Numbered from the stretch's first letter, positions 18,603 to 29,363 are shown. The stretch: DNA of 64,000 nt from Pyropia yezoensis (GCA_009829735.1 CM020619.1:440590-504589); one strand, 5' to 3'. Notes: generated by a model not told the origin, from the sequence alone. Numbers and translations: made by a program.

Positions 18603-20752
18603 TCAATGAACGTCCTTCCGAGTACAACTGGAACGCTCATATTCTAAACAACTCCGAAAACGTACGTCAGCGATTCTGTCCCCTACTCTTACACCGAAAG
18701 GAATGGTTTCCCTTACGGGAAGCCAACCTCCTCGCCGGTCAAACGATAGCCCACTTCCCAGTTCTCTTAGAGGCGGGAGCTTCCAGTTGGGCGGGAGCAA
18801 GTCCCGGCACACAAAGGATGGTCCGCCATCCGCGCCTAGCGCTGCGTGGACAGCGCAGTCAAATGAGTCGTCTAAATCTAGTCGCACAGCAATTTGGTCT
18901 CCTGTAGAGGGCACCGTAAAACGAAGCGCATTATTTCTCCGAGCCCCCTTACGGAGCTGATTCAATATCGTTTTGTTCGTGTTGGGTCGCCGAACGACCC
19001 TTGGCAATTTCTCGTAGCGTACACGATTTCTGGGGCAGTATCGCCCCGCGTCAGTCGACTGCCGAGAAACTTCATCAGCAAGGGCTGCTTCCTAACCATC
19101 TGGCGTTGGATGCCCACGCTCTTGCCGGCCTCAGGCCGGACATACACGTCCGGAAAAGCGTAGCAACGCCTCGACACTCCCCCCGCCTCATTAGGCGGGG
19201 CTACTACGGCCGCGAGAGCCCGAGCCATAACCAGGTGCGCCCTGCGCTCCTCCAATTATCGCACCTGCTGCTCCACTCAGGCAGCACCGAGTCGCCGCTG
19301 GTCATCCCCGGCACGTTGTGCCGCGCTCACAACTTCCTACTTAGGAGCCGTAGGGTGCTCGGCATCGTAGTCGTGAGCACCATGACGAGCCTGCCACGAG
19401 AGGCCCGGCAAAAAGCGAGACCTCACATAATTCGGGCTGTGGATGTATCCACAGATAACCGTAGAGGTCCATGAGACGTCTGTAGAATTCTCTCTCGGTT
19501 TCTCCGTCTTCACTTTGGGAAGCCGCTTGGAACTCAGCGTCCTTGTCGCTGAGCTCATACGCATCGGCGTACGAGTGTAACAGCCACGTGACCATCTCCA
19601 GCTAGTAGGTACATCGCTCCTTACAAACTCCATCTTGGGTGGAGAGAAGCATCCGATACAGAAGCCCCTTAAGGGTGTCTTTCGTAAACTCTGGGAGAAC
19701 GTACACGGCCTGTCCCTCCGAGAGGTCACAGACGTTGGCCGTGAATACGAAGCTGTTGAGAAATTCGAACACCTCCAGAGAGGGCTCTCCATCCCACTCG
19801 CACTCGCGCCCAAAGATGAAAGACGCATCTTTCGTCTTCTTTGCTCGGCTGTGAGCCGGGATTCCCGAGTGTCGGGTGTCTTTGTTCTTCAGTGCGTACG
19901 TGTTTCAATCAAAGATTGCTTTGAATCGCTCTTCCAATGAGACGATTTTTGAGAGGGATTGCCCGTGGAGCAGTCGAGAGTAGTTCCATGCGCCTTGTCG
20001 GCCCAGACCCTTCCGCAAGAAGCTTACGGCGGGAGCGGGGGCGTTCATCTCAGGAATATCATGATTCACATTCAGACGTCATATCCGTCAGTTCATAGCG
20101 TACCCGACGTCGAAGATGTTGTCCATACCTCTCAGAAAAATTCACATCATCGTGAAGCGTCCAAGACGCTGAACTAACTTCGTCAACAATGTCCTGCGTC
20201 CTCGACGCGAAAATATTTTCTGGTGCCGTAGGCAACACTGATCCAACGAGGGCTTCCCCCAGGAAAGCCCTTCTCCCATCAACAGCACCACGGGAGGGAG
20301 AACTCTCCGTCCCGCTCCCATCAGGGGATACAGTCACATCCCCCCGAAAGGAAGAAACACGAGAATTGTCGCCGAAGCCAGGTGGGTCCTTCTCATCGAG
20401 TCCCGTACTCGAAGGGCGGCAGGGAGTATCCTTTGCACTCCCGACGGTAACCGAGCTCGGGGGCAGACAGGCAGGAACCCCTAAGATCCCTTGGTCGGCT
20501 ACAGCAGTTCCGTGGACGCGCGACGAGGGGGTACCCCTCGTCGTATCACCCCGCGTCGCGGACAACTCATACATCAGAATCCCGCTCGCCCATGGGAGGC
20601 AACCCGCTCCTCATCCAAACTCATCACAACCACCTCCACAGAGGGAAGAGAAAAAAGAAATGACCAAAAACAAACGAAAAAGAAGAACGGCCCAACTGAT
20701 CAGGCAGGACCTAGTCCTTCATCCCCCGCTGATCCACGAAAGTGGTGATGTT
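18603..20752 (-). pseudogene. Degenerate gypsy gag-protease remnant (element E)
   Basis: Read on the minus strand from right to left, the pieces match elements A and B in order. A mutated primer site lies at 20737-20723 (GTGGATCAGCGGGGG, two changes from the shared site). A disordered Gag N-terminus covers 20574-20059. The capsid core, about 19870-19345, has a SLEVFEFLNSFV...LSEGQAVYVLPEF block and VTWLLHSYADAYEL, equivalent to VNWLLSNYADADSL of element A, with an in-frame stop between blocks. A protease-like segment (19007-18603) carries GGPSFVCRDLLPPNW, where A and B have GxGPSV-(x)5-LP-GW, but lacks the DTG triad. Frameshifts separate the parts. RT and integrase are missing. Confidence 0.65.
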
Positions 20753-20769
20753 AACGTTGCAGGCGACTA

Positions 20770-21398
20770 GCATCCAGATGATACGGAGGCAACCCACCTG
20801 TGGGGCGTGGGGAGACAGGAGGGACACGGGACCCCCAACCGCCTGGCTGCGAAGCGCCGTAAAAACCACGCACTAGGACGGCAGTATCCACGCACACGAA
20901 CGTCTTTTACAAAGGGGGAAGCAACGGGCACCCCAACGCGCACTCATACATCGCGCACACCCGCAGCCAGCGACCCTCCACCCGCGGGCCACGTGCGGGC
21001 CAATCAAACCCCTTATTGCCAGTGCCAGCCTGAATCACCAGACACCACTCCCCCGGGTCATCCCAGCCGGCGGGGCACGCCCTTCGAATCGTATTGGGTA
21101 CGCACCCCAACGGCCATCAATGCCATCAATACAAACAGTGGGTAAATCCAGAAAACCCTTCCCAGTCGTACAAAATACAATTCCGATAGGATTCCAAGAG
21201 ATCCATCACGTAACCAAGAGTTGGGTACCCAACCCATCCCAGATCGGTCACTGTATCTCGACCGGCCCCCCGGGCCACCGTCCTCCAATCAGAGTGCGGC
21301 CCCTCCAATGGGTCCTCCCCGCCATGCGGGGCCAGAAGAGCGGCCCCCGCCCGCTCTGGGCGAGGGGCCAACAGTGTCTCCTCGAGCAAGAGACACTT
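20770..21398. other. Region beyond element E, probably its LTR
   Basis: It lies immediately 5' (minus strand) of the degraded primer site, where an LTR is expected. No protein is supported. I could not fix LTR ends because no second copy exists here. Confidence 0.25.
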
Positions 21399-22773
21399 GT
21401 CTATTCCCCCGACCGGATCATATGATCCGAAAAAGATCATATGATCCGGTTTTTTACCCAACATTGTCAGGGAACCGCTCGTCTGGCTACGATTCTGAGC
21501 CCAGAAGTGGACTCAGCGCGGTGTAGTTACTCTTGGGACTGGCCGGCCGGCCCAAGCTTTCTCCCATTTCTCAGCGAACTCCCGTAATTCACTGCTGCCC
21601 TGATGCCACCGACCAGCCCCCGCCATGGCTGTGGCGCCCAAACGCGCTTGGCGCCAACAGTCACAGGCTGTTCAAAAGCTCTCTGCAGAGTACCCCAGAC
21701 CGCTACTACCGGAGGGGCTCCCCCTGGGCTGTGCGCCGTACAGCGTATGCTTGGCTGGCGCAGCGCAGTGCGCATCTCCTCACAAAGTCTGTTGTGTGCC
21801 TCCGAGTCCAATGCCGGTGCTGCTGTGCCGCCAGGATGACCTGCGCCTGGAGCACACGTATGGCACCCACAACTGAGCCCAGCGGGTCAACATTTCGCTC
21901 TTTGCCATGTGCACGGTGGACTAGGGTGCCTACACTTGGGAGCACGTGGCCCGGCTGCGATGCTGAAGCAAGCGATGCTCTACGAGCAGCTCGCTACGGA
22001 GCTGATAGACAACACGTTTGACTCAACCGGGCACAGGCTCCGCACGCAGCCGGCCGCAACAGCGACCCCCACATCCGCCACCACGCCGCCGCAGGATGTG
22101 TACGGTGTCGGTACGGACGTTGCACCAACAACCAGACGTCGCCAGTCGACCACTGGTGGTCGTCGTTGTGGCTGGTGCAGCGCGACTGTCGGGTGTGCAA
22201 AACAGGTCGGAGATCTCTTGTGTGCTCGACCTGTCGCGAGAGCTACCTTGGACACGAAGTGTATATGTGTGGCCCACGCACGGGGCGCGATTGCTTTGCA
22301 GTGCACTTGAGAGCCGTGCATCAGATAGATACTTGAAGGGGGATGCCGTTGGGGGGGGTGGCACGCGGGTGTCCGTTGCGACCGTTAGAGCGCGAGGTAA
22401 GGGGGGGATCGTTTCACCAGCAGGGGCCGGAAAGGGGGGGGTGGGGTGCCGGCGGGGGGCTCGTTCTGGTTCGCGGGCGCACGTCATACAGGTGAGGGCG
22501 GGGGGGGGAGCGTCTCGCGCGGGTGTCCGCAGTGACGGCGCGAAAAGGGGGGGGGGGGCTTTGGCAGTACTGAAGGACTCCCACGTAGATCGTCTTCCCA
22601 GGTATCCCTTTTGAGTGCCTTCCAGCGCCATGGCTCCGGCGTGAAGCGCGGGTCGGTCAACCTGTAGGCACGGTTTCCCCCGATTTTCTATCTCCAAGTG
22701 CTGGAATCAACGATTTCATGTGAGGATCATATGATCCGGTAATCATGTGATCCTTTTTGTCGGGGGAATAGAC
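21399..22773 (+). mobile_element. Decayed piggyBac-like DNA transposon remnant
   Basis: The stretch is bounded by a perfect 15-bp inverted repeat, GTCTATTCCCCCGAC (21399-21413), against its complement at 22759-22773. Just inside both ends are palindromes containing GATCATATGATC (21414-21446 and 22724-22737). The interior encodes fragments of a piggyBac-type transposase C-terminus. No TTAA duplication, the piggyBac hallmark, sits at the inverted repeats, so these ends may not be the true termini. The right part (22340-22560) is G-run rich. Confidence 0.45.
21840..22332 (+). pseudogene. piggyBac-like transposase C-terminal fragment
   Basis: Pieces in two frames read as the end of a piggyBac transposase: DDLRLEHTYGTHN, stop, AQRVNISLFAMCTVD (the helix that precedes the conserved NA/AY motif), then LYEQLATELIDN (equivalent of the LAxxLI segment). 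The cysteine-rich tail CRVCKTGRRSLVCSTC, YMCG, DCFAVHL follows at about 22188-22330. That C-x2-C-x8-C-x2-C...CF-x3-H pattern matches the family's terminal zinc-binding domain. At least two in-frame stops (about 21874 and 21922) and one frameshift before the zinc domain make it non-functional. The N-terminal and catalytic parts were not recognised. Confidence 0.55.
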
Positions 22774-23250
22774 ACAAGGCGCCAAGGACGAGCCGTCAAT
22801 GGCCTGGAAGGGAGGCCATCCAGTAGTGATTTGTAAAACCCCTACACGGACATCCTGGAGCATGCGAATCGCCTGGGGCTGTACCTGTATTCCCTTCCAA
22901 TAAACACGTCACACATCACGCGGCCGCTTGACAAGGCTTCCTGTGGTACGCTGCAGGTGGTCACTCTGTGAATGTCGGCGAGATGATGAGAAAACAAGCA
23001 GTGTATTCCCCAACGACCCAACACCACGCGCCGAGGCTCCCAACAGGGGAGCGTCGGCGTGGTGTCAAGTCTACCCGCGTCGGCCGCCGCCGTCGCACCG
23101 GCGCTAGGCCCGCCCTAATATGCGTGCCCACCTCACGCCGGTCCGGGCCAACACTGGCCAAAATATACCGCCACCAGCACCCTCCACACGGGTGTGGCCG
23201 CGCAAACAAGCCACCTACACGCCCAGCCATCCAATCAAAAGACAGTACCG
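22774..23250. other. No supported gene
   Basis: Only short frames are present. The right part probably belongs to the older DDE transposon split by the copia element, but it is too decayed to align. Confidence 0.25.
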
Positions 23251-23259
23251 ATAAACAAC

Positions 23260-23770
23260 ATGCGAATTGGTCCCCAATGTAAAGTGGCCCCCCTTGGCAC
23301 CAAATCGGCTGAGCGCGAGGATGCGCACCCCAGCCAAGAGGGAAAACTCACAACTCGCCACAAGCACGAGGCGGATGTCATGGACGGAATGCTACCAACT
23401 CTGGCACCCGAGATACGCTGCCGATGGCGGCCTACGCGGCGGAACGCCGCGCCTTCACCCGGGCGGTCATCAGCGGAGCATTTTGCCGCTGTGGCCTTCG
23501 TCCCTTTCAGCCGGCTGTCATGCAGGCCAATGTCCGGGCCAGCCTGGGTCTAGCGGCGACGGGAGAGACGCCGGTTGAGGCTGCCCGCGGTGCCGCGGCG
23601 GCCGTTATGCAGACAGGTCCAGAGCGAGTTGAAGCCACTACGGCCAGGACTGTGGGCGGGCGCGCGGTCGTGCGGCGGGGGGAGGTACACTCCCCGTTCC
23701 TGCTGTTGGACCAACTCGGCCAGCTTGAGGTCGCAGCTGCCAAAGAGCAGCAGGTCAAGGCGGACCGCAG
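23260..23770 (+). pseudogene. DDE transposase remnant, part left of copia insertion
   Basis: Fragments correspond in order to the C-terminal half of the DDE transposases at 34263 and 42838. They are NVKWPPLAPN (the LVANTSHW region), then a D-x-H-P segment and HKHEADVMDGMLPT, then after a frameshift TNSGTRDTLPMAAYAAERRAFT, which parallels TNSSARDAPLSAAYTAERLGFT. A variable region follows up to codons for KAD-R at 23770. The copia element interrupts it at this point, and the frame resumes at 29067. The N-terminus is not recognisable. Confidence 0.65.
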
Positions 23771-23909
23771 TGTGAGCGATACGATTTGTATGCCTACTTA
23801 TCTGCATTGGATTTAGATATCTGCATCTCCCGGGCAGCAATAAAGCCCCACCGCGACGGCGCCCGGCTCCACCCGGACGCCCGCGGCAACCTTCCTCGAC
23901 ATATTCACA
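23771..23909 (+). repeat. 5' LTR of copia element
   Basis: 139 bp, identical to 28928-29066. It contains an AATAAA signal (aataaag, about 23840), a plausible polyadenylation site. This is short for an LTR. Confidence 0.96.
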
Positions 23910-23933
23910 TGGTAGCGACGGCACGCCGTCGCT
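23910..23933 (+). other. Copia primer-binding site within a perfect hairpin
   Basis: TGGTAGCGACGG directly follows the LTR. Positions 23914-23922 (agcgacggc) and 23925-23933 (gccgtcgct) are perfect inverted copies separated by two bases, so the primer site would be mostly paired in the RNA. Confidence 0.6.
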
Positions 23934-24123
23934 GAGGGTTCATCATCCGACGTTGGGAACCAGTACGACCGCGCCCGGCTCACCACCGGGTCCCGCTCCA
24001 TCCGCGACCTGACCCCGCCCCGCCACCAAGAACCGGTACGGACGCACCGGGCTCCACCGCCTGGCCCCGCCCCAACCGCAACTTGTCCGCTCGCCCCCTC
24101 ACCCCCCCCCCCCTTCCCCCACC

Positions 24124-27100
24124 ATGACGCCCTCCGAGTTCCTGGCCACCCTCTCCGGCGCCCCGACCTCCTTCGCCGACGTCGCCGCCCGCCTCACCGC
24201 GGCACAAGAGGCCGGCGGCGCACTGTGGCCGGCCGGCCTGGTCTGCGACGTCATCAACGAGTGCTTCGGTGACCTGTCGTACGCCGACTTCACCTCCAAC
24301 CAGATGATGCACATGGGGTCGCTCATCAACGCCCTGTGGACGCTGTACCCGATGCACAACGTCGGCCGCCTCAACCCGGGCCAGTCCCGCAAGACCGTGC
24401 TGGAGCTCTACCTCAACGGCGAGTACGACGCCGTGGCCGGCCTCCGCCTCCCCGACCCGACCCAGACGGCATGGCCGCCACGCCCCGCCGCCGAGGCCAA
24501 GCCCCCCCCCGACCCCACGGCGCTCCACACCCCCCCGCCCGCCCAAGACCCCGACGACCCCTTCCGCGGCATGTTCTCCCCCCCCCCACGCCGGCTCCCA
24601 CCCATGCACCGGCTCGCACCCCTGCACCACCCCCCCGACCGTCAAAACCATCAAGACCATCAAGGCCACCACAACAAGACCTGGAGCAGCGCGTCCAACA
24701 TGCGAGCGGTGGCGCAGTACTTCACCAAGGACCGCCAGTACGGTGGCCTCGACACCGAGTCGCTGACCCGCACGCGCGCAACCTTCGACCAAGTCTGCGA
24801 CGCGTTTGAGGTGCCCATGCGGTCGCGCGCCACGTGCATCCCGTTCACCCTCCGCCAGACGGACCACAACCTCCCCGCCCTCGTGGCCGACAACCGCGGC
24901 GCCCCAGCCGAGCGCCTGTGGGAGCTCATCCACGAGCGGGTGGCCACCTCGGCCCGCTTCCTGCGCCTCCGCGCCGCCTGGCAGGACGCCACGCTGGCCA
25001 AGACCACGGCTCTACCTGGAGACAACGCGATCTCACGCTTCGAGCGCCTCATGGGTCACCTGGCGCTTCTACAGACGCAGCTGCCCCCCCGCTACCACGG
25101 CCCGGAAAGCCTCTCTGACAAGATCATGGACGCCATCAAGGGCGAGTGGTTTGCGGCAACCGTCCTGACGGACGCGGACAACGCGCCACACGTCCTTGCT
25201 GGCCGCATCAAGCTGATGCTAGCAACGGGCCCCCCCAACCTCACGACGGGCCCCACCACGGCCGCGCCCATGACGACCTCGCCGCAGACCTCGGCGTTCC
25301 TGACGTCCAAGACGGACGACCCCACCCCCACTGAGGAGGAGTCCATGACTGTTTCCCTCGCAGCGGACGACCCCTCCCAACCCAACACCGTCTTCTACGT
25401 CCTTCGCCGCTTCCGCGGCAACGCCGCCACGCCTTACAAGACGGAGCGGACGCCGGCCAACGGGTACCGATCCCCGCGAGCCCCCGGACCAGCCAACCCG
25501 TGCCACTCCTGCGGCGGCACGGACCACTTCGCAAGGACCTGCCCACGGCTTGCCGGCGGATCCCAGCCTCCTCCCACCACCGCCAACGTCACCACGCCCC
25601 AGCCTATGACGACCGACCTCCCGGAGCTCCGCGACGCCTACATGGCCGACGACGCCCCCCCGGCCATCCCGCTGCACATCCCCCACCAAGACGCCTACTT
25701 CCTACCCACCGTCGTCATCTCAAGCGTCTACGCCGCGACCGAGTCGACGCCCCACACGGCCATCATGGACACGGGCACCCCCGGCGACATCGTCGGCAAC
25801 AAGTGGCTCCGACTCCACCCCCAAGCCCTCATCAGCGGCATGCAACCGCCCACGACGCGGTACGCGCTGGGGAACGACGTGCCGGACAGCATCGGCCGCA
25901 TAGGCCTCCGCATCACCACGACGGCGACGGACGGCAAGGCTATCACCCTCACCCTCCCGTCGGTCCACGTGCTTCGCCACAACGCGGTGCCCCTCCTCGT
26001 CGGCCTCGAGTCCCACCAACGGATGGGCATGATTGTGCACACCCCCCGCTCCCGCATCTACATCGAGGGCACGACGACGGCCATCAACTGCCCGGTGCAA
26101 CGCGGCCACATGACTCTACCGCCGCCGCCGCCGCCCAAGGCGGCCCCCACTTTCTACACCCGGGCGGAGCTCAGCCTGGCCCACCGACAATTCGGCCACG
26201 CGAGCGTCGCCGCCGTCCTCGGCGCGTTCCCGCCCAACACGTTCTCGCCTGAGGACATGCGCATCCTCAAGGACGTAGCCCAGTCCTGCGTGCCGTGCCA
26301 AACGCACGCGCACCTCCCCCGCCGCCCCAAGTATGCCCTCCCCCCCCGCCCCCTCGCTTTCAACCGCGTCGTTGCGATGGACGCCTTCCAACTCTCTCCC
26401 GCCCACCCCAAGGTGCTCGACATTACGTGCCTGGACACCGACTACGGCACGGGCCGCTTCCTCCCCTCCATGCGCGGAGAGGTGACCTTCGCCATCCTCT
26501 ACCTCGCATGGCTGAGCATCTGGGGCAGCCCCGAGACGGTCCTGACCGACCGGGGCACCGAGGCCGAGAACGACGTCGTCATCAACGGCCTGCACTCCAT
26601 GGGCATCCACTGGCGGACGGCGCCGACCGAGGCGCCTTGGGGGATCGGCCGCAACGAGCGGCACCACGGACCAATCCGCGACGCCTTCCTGCGCATCCTC
26701 GCCGAGACGCCCTCCCTGGCACCCGAGCTGGCACTGGCGATGGCGTACAAGGCACGCAACGACGCCCCCCGCGCCCACGGCGTGTCGCCCACCACGGTCG
26801 TCACCGGCCAGCCTCCCCGCCTCCTCGTCGGGGACAACGCCCACGCCGACCCCTCCATCGCCGCCCGGTCGCGCGCCATGCAGACTGCGCGCGCCACGAT
26901 GGAACGCTACACCGCTGCCGACCGACTGCGCAACGCCCTGTCACACCCAGGCACTACCGTCAACTACGTGGACGTCGGGCAGGAGGTCTGGTTCCACCGC
27001 CACAAACGCGGCTGGCTGCGCGGTACCGTGCACGCCCTCGACGGCAAGACGGTGTACATCCGCCGACACGGGGCCCTCTTCTCCGCCCACGAGGCGCGCA

Positions 27101-28803
27101 CCAAGCCCTTCGTCAACCGCTCGGTCCCGCGTCGCCCGCCCGCTGACCCACCACCGACCGCACCGACGCCCCCCATCCGCACGAACACGCGCGCCCCCGC
27201 CCTGCCGGCAGAACTGCCCGCGACGGCCCGCGTGTTCTCGACGCACTCCGTCGACCCGAACTCCCACCAACACCCCCGCTGGGACGCGGCCAAGAAGACG
27301 GAGATCGACGTCTTCCGCTCCATGGACTGCATGCGCGCTGTGCCCGCAACGGAGGTGCCCAAGGGCACGCAGATCTTCGACTACGTATGGCGGGTTACCT
27401 ACAAGGAGAACCGTGGGAACGGCAAGCCGCCCGCGCGTGCGCGCTTCTGCATCGCCGGCAACCGGGACTGGAACAAGGAGAGCAACGTGCCAACGTCGCC
27501 CGTCACCCCGCAACGCGCCATCCGCACCCTCATCGCCGCGGCAGTCATCCTCGGCTTCACCCTCCGCACGGAGGACTTCCTTCGGGCCTACCTCCAGTCC
27601 GACGAGCTGGCCGAGCCGATCTACGTGCGCATCCCCCCCGAGGCCGGCGAGCCCTGCTCCTTTGTGTGGGCTTTCTTCCGCGCCATCTACGGCAAGGACG
27701 ACGCGGGCCGCCACTTCCACTTCTCCCTCCAGAAGCGGTTCCTCAACATCCCCAACGTCACCCTCAGCATGGCGTTCGAGACGATCTACATCTGGGCCCT
27801 CCACGGCGCCATAGCGGCCTACGTGGATGACACCCTCTCCATGGGCGACAAGCTGTTCGACGCCGCCATTTGCACCGTCATGAAGCAGTACAAGACCCAC
27901 CGCCCGGACCACGGCACCGTCCAATTTGCGGGCATCTCAGCCACAACGGATGACCACGGCGTGCACTGCAACGCGGGTCACTACTCGTCCTCGCTCGTCC
28001 CCATCACCGAACCCGAGCGCATAACGGACCCCCTGCCCCACCCCCGGGCGCTGAGCGCCCTCGCCGCCAAGCTGCTGTGGGTCGGCCGGTGCGGGCGGCC
28101 GGACGTGCTCACCAACGCGACGCAGCTGGCCAACATCGCGACCCCGACGGGCGCGGACGCCCGCCACGCCAACGACACCCTCGCCCTGCTCACCAACCGG
28201 CCGCTGTCGCTGCATTACCCCAAGCTCAACCGGGCATCCCTCCGCATCGTCGTCTATGCCGACTACTCGGGCTCCGCCCTCTCCAACGCGGACAAGCGCC
28301 AAGTCGGCTTCATGGCCGCCCTCAAGGACGACACCAACCGGTTCGCCCTCCTCAACTGGGCGTCGCACAAGCCCTCCCGCGTCTGCCGAGGCTCCACCGC
28401 CGGCGAGCTCCTGGCCCTGGCCGACGGCTACGCGGCCGCCCTCGACATCCGCCAACTCCTCCAGGAACTTCTCGACCAGCGCATTCCCGTCGAGACCCAC
28501 ACGGACTCCGCCACGGCCTACGACCTGGTCACGTCGTTCAAGGACCCCGCGGACCTGACCGGCAAGAACGACCTGTTCACCCTGCGGCGCGCGCTCCTCG
28601 ACGGCTCCATGGCGGCCATCCACCACGTCCACGGCGAGCACAACCCGGCCGACCCGCTCTCCAAGCCAACGTGGTCAAGGCCCAAGCCTAACAACGCACT
28701 CAAGGTGGCCCTGCACACGGGCGTCCTCGACACCCCCACAACCTCGCAGACGACCTCCGACACCTACCGCAACTCCCCAAGAGACGGCACGCCCAACGCC
28801 TAG
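24124..28803 (+). CDS. Copia Gag-Pol polyprotein (Gag-PR-IN-RT-RH)
   Basis: 1,559 aa from ATG 24124 (ccaccATGa, after a C-rich leader). Gag occupies about residues 1-450, with a CCHC knuckle (CHSC...H...C) at 460-473. The aspartic protease has DTGTPG from residue 549. Integrase has H687, H692, C722 and C725 for zinc, and D753, D809 (LTDRGTE) and E845 for the catalytic triad. Reverse transcriptase has LRTEDFLRAYLQS and YVDD at 1233-1236. RNase H has VVYADYSG, HTDSATAYDL and VHGEHNPADPLSK. The IN-before-RT order defines Ty1/copia. All visible catalytic residues are present and no stop interrupts the frame, so it could be active. With Gag and Pol in one frame, the Gag excess must come from another mechanism. 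Confidence 0.95.
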   Translation: MTPSEFLATLSGAPTSFADVAARLTAAQEAGGALWPAGLVCDVINECFGDLSYADFTSNQMMHMGSLINALWTLYPMHNVGRLNPGQSRKTVLELYLNGEYDAVAGLRLPDPTQTAWPPRPAAEAKPPPDPTALHTPPPAQDPDDPFRGMFSPPPRRLPPMHRLAPLHHPPDRQNHQDHQGHHNKTWSSASNMRAVAQYFTKDRQYGGLDTESLTRTRATFDQVCDAFEVPMRSRATCIPFTLRQTDHNLPALVADNRGAPAERLWELIHERVATSARFLRLRAAWQDATLAKTTALPGDNAISRFERLMGHLALLQTQLPPRYHGPESLSDKIMDAIKGEWFAATVLTDADNAPHVLAGRIKLMLATGPPNLTTGPTTAAPMTTSPQTSAFLTSKTDDPTPTEEESMTVSLAADDPSQPNTVFYVLRRFRGNAATPYKTERTPANGYRSPRAPGPANPCHSCGGTDHFARTCPRLAGGSQPPPTTANVTTPQPMTTDLPELRDAYMADDAPPAIPLHIPHQDAYFLPTVVISSVYAATESTPHTAIMDTGTPGDIVGNKWLRLHPQALISGMQPPTTRYALGNDVPDSIGRIGLRITTTATDGKAITLTLPSVHVLRHNAVPLLVGLESHQRMGMIVHTPRSRIYIEGTTTAINCPVQRGHMTLPPPPPPKAAPTFYTRAELSLAHRQFGHASVAAVLGAFPPNTFSPEDMRILKDVAQSCVPCQTHAHLPRRPKYALPPRPLAFNRVVAMDAFQLSPAHPKVLDITCLDTDYGTGRFLPSMRGEVTFAILYLAWLSIWGSPETVLTDRGTEAENDVVINGLHSMGIHWRTAPTEAPWGIGRNERHHGPIRDAFLRILAETPSLAPELALAMAYKARNDAPRAHGVSPTTVVTGQPPRLLVGDNAHADPSIAARSRAMQTARATMERYTAADRLRNALSHPGTTVNYVDVGQEVWFHRHKRGWLRGTVHALDGKTVYIRRHGALFSAHEARTKPFVNRSVPRRPPADPPPTAPTPPIRTNTRAPALPAELPATARVFSTHSVDPNSHQHPRWDAAKKTEIDVFRSMDCMRAVPATEVPKGTQIFDYVWRVTYKENRGNGKPPARARFCIAGNRDWNKESNVPTSPVTPQRAIRTLIAAAVILGFTLRTEDFLRAYLQSDELAEPIYVRIPPEAGEPCSFVWAFFRAIYGKDDAGRHFHFSLQKRFLNIPNVTLSMAFETIYIWALHGAIAAYVDDTLSMGDKLFDAAICTVMKQYKTHRPDHGTVQFAGISATTDDHGVHCNAGHYSSSLVPITEPERITDPLPHPRALSALAAKLLWVGRCGRPDVLTNATQLANIATPTGADARHANDTLALLTNRPLSLHYPKLNRASLRIVVYADYSGSALSNADKRQVGFMAALKDDTNRFALLNWASHKPSRVCRGSTAGELLALADGYAAALDIRQLLQELLDQRIPVETHTDSATAYDLVTSFKDPADLTGKNDLFTLRRALLDGSMAAIHHVHGEHNPADPLSKPTWSRPKPNNALKVALHTGVLDTPTTSQTTSDTYRNSPRDGTPNA

Positions 28804-28927
28804 AACTCCAACGGGCGGGCAGTGTTGGCAGAACGAGCAACACCGCCAAGAACGAGACGCGACGCCACCGCCAAGCCAAGACCAAGACAAGCACGGCACG
28901 CGGTGGACAGTCCGCACCATCGGGGAG

Positions 28928-29066
28928 TGTGAGCGATACGATTTGTATGCCTACTTATCTGCATTGGATTTAGATATCTGCATCTCCCGGGCAGCAATAA
29001 AGCCCCACCGCGACGGCGCCCGGCTCCACCCGGACGCCCGCGGCAACCTTCCTCGACATATTCACA
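28928..29066 (+). repeat. 3' LTR of copia element
   Basis: Identical to the 5' LTR. A short purine tract (ggggag) sits immediately upstream and the CGCAG duplication follows. Confidence 0.96.
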
Positions 29067-29363
29067 CGCAGCGCCCAGCGGGCCACCAAGAAGGCCGAGA
29101 AGGAGCGCGAGCGCGCCGAGAAGGAGTTGGCCAGGCAGCAGCGCCGCTGCCGCGTGTGCGCCGAGAAGTAGTATCGTGGGGGCAAGGCGTGGACTGGGTG
29201 CTCGTGCACCTCGTTTTGGGTGTGCCCTGGGTGCACTAAATCGTTCCAAGCAGGGGTGGTGATGGCGCAGCATATCCACGAGTGCCCCGGGCCTCCCTCT
29301 GAGGACGGTAGTAGCACCTGCGATGAAGGTGGGACGAGCAGCGGGGACGAGAGCGCCGAGTAG
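29067..29363 (+). pseudogene. DDE transposase remnant, part right of copia insertion
   Basis: Dropping the copia element and one CGCAG joins the codons for KADR (left) to SAQRATKKAEKE (right) in frame. A charged, probably coiled segment follows, then the Cys/His tail CRVC...GCSC...VCPGC...H...C with an in-frame TAG (29169-29171) inside the x13 spacer. The spacing is identical to the transposase tails at 34263 and 42838. An acidic Ser/Gly end stops at 29361. A sequence resembling the other elements' right terminal repeat (gcactcact) occurs near 29393. Confidence 0.7.

Larger units (their letters stand above)
23771..29066 (+). mobile_element. Complete Ty1/copia retrotransposon with short LTRs
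   Basis: The element is 5,296 bp. LTRs at 23771-23909 and 28928-29066 are 139 bp and identical, with TGTGAG...TTCACA ends. The target duplication is CGCAG (23766-23770 and 29067-29071). A primer-site-like TGGTAGCGACGG starts right after the LTR. One uninterrupted Gag-Pol frame fills the interior. Identical LTRs and an intact frame imply a very recent insertion, into an older DDE transposase gene. Confidence 0.96.
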
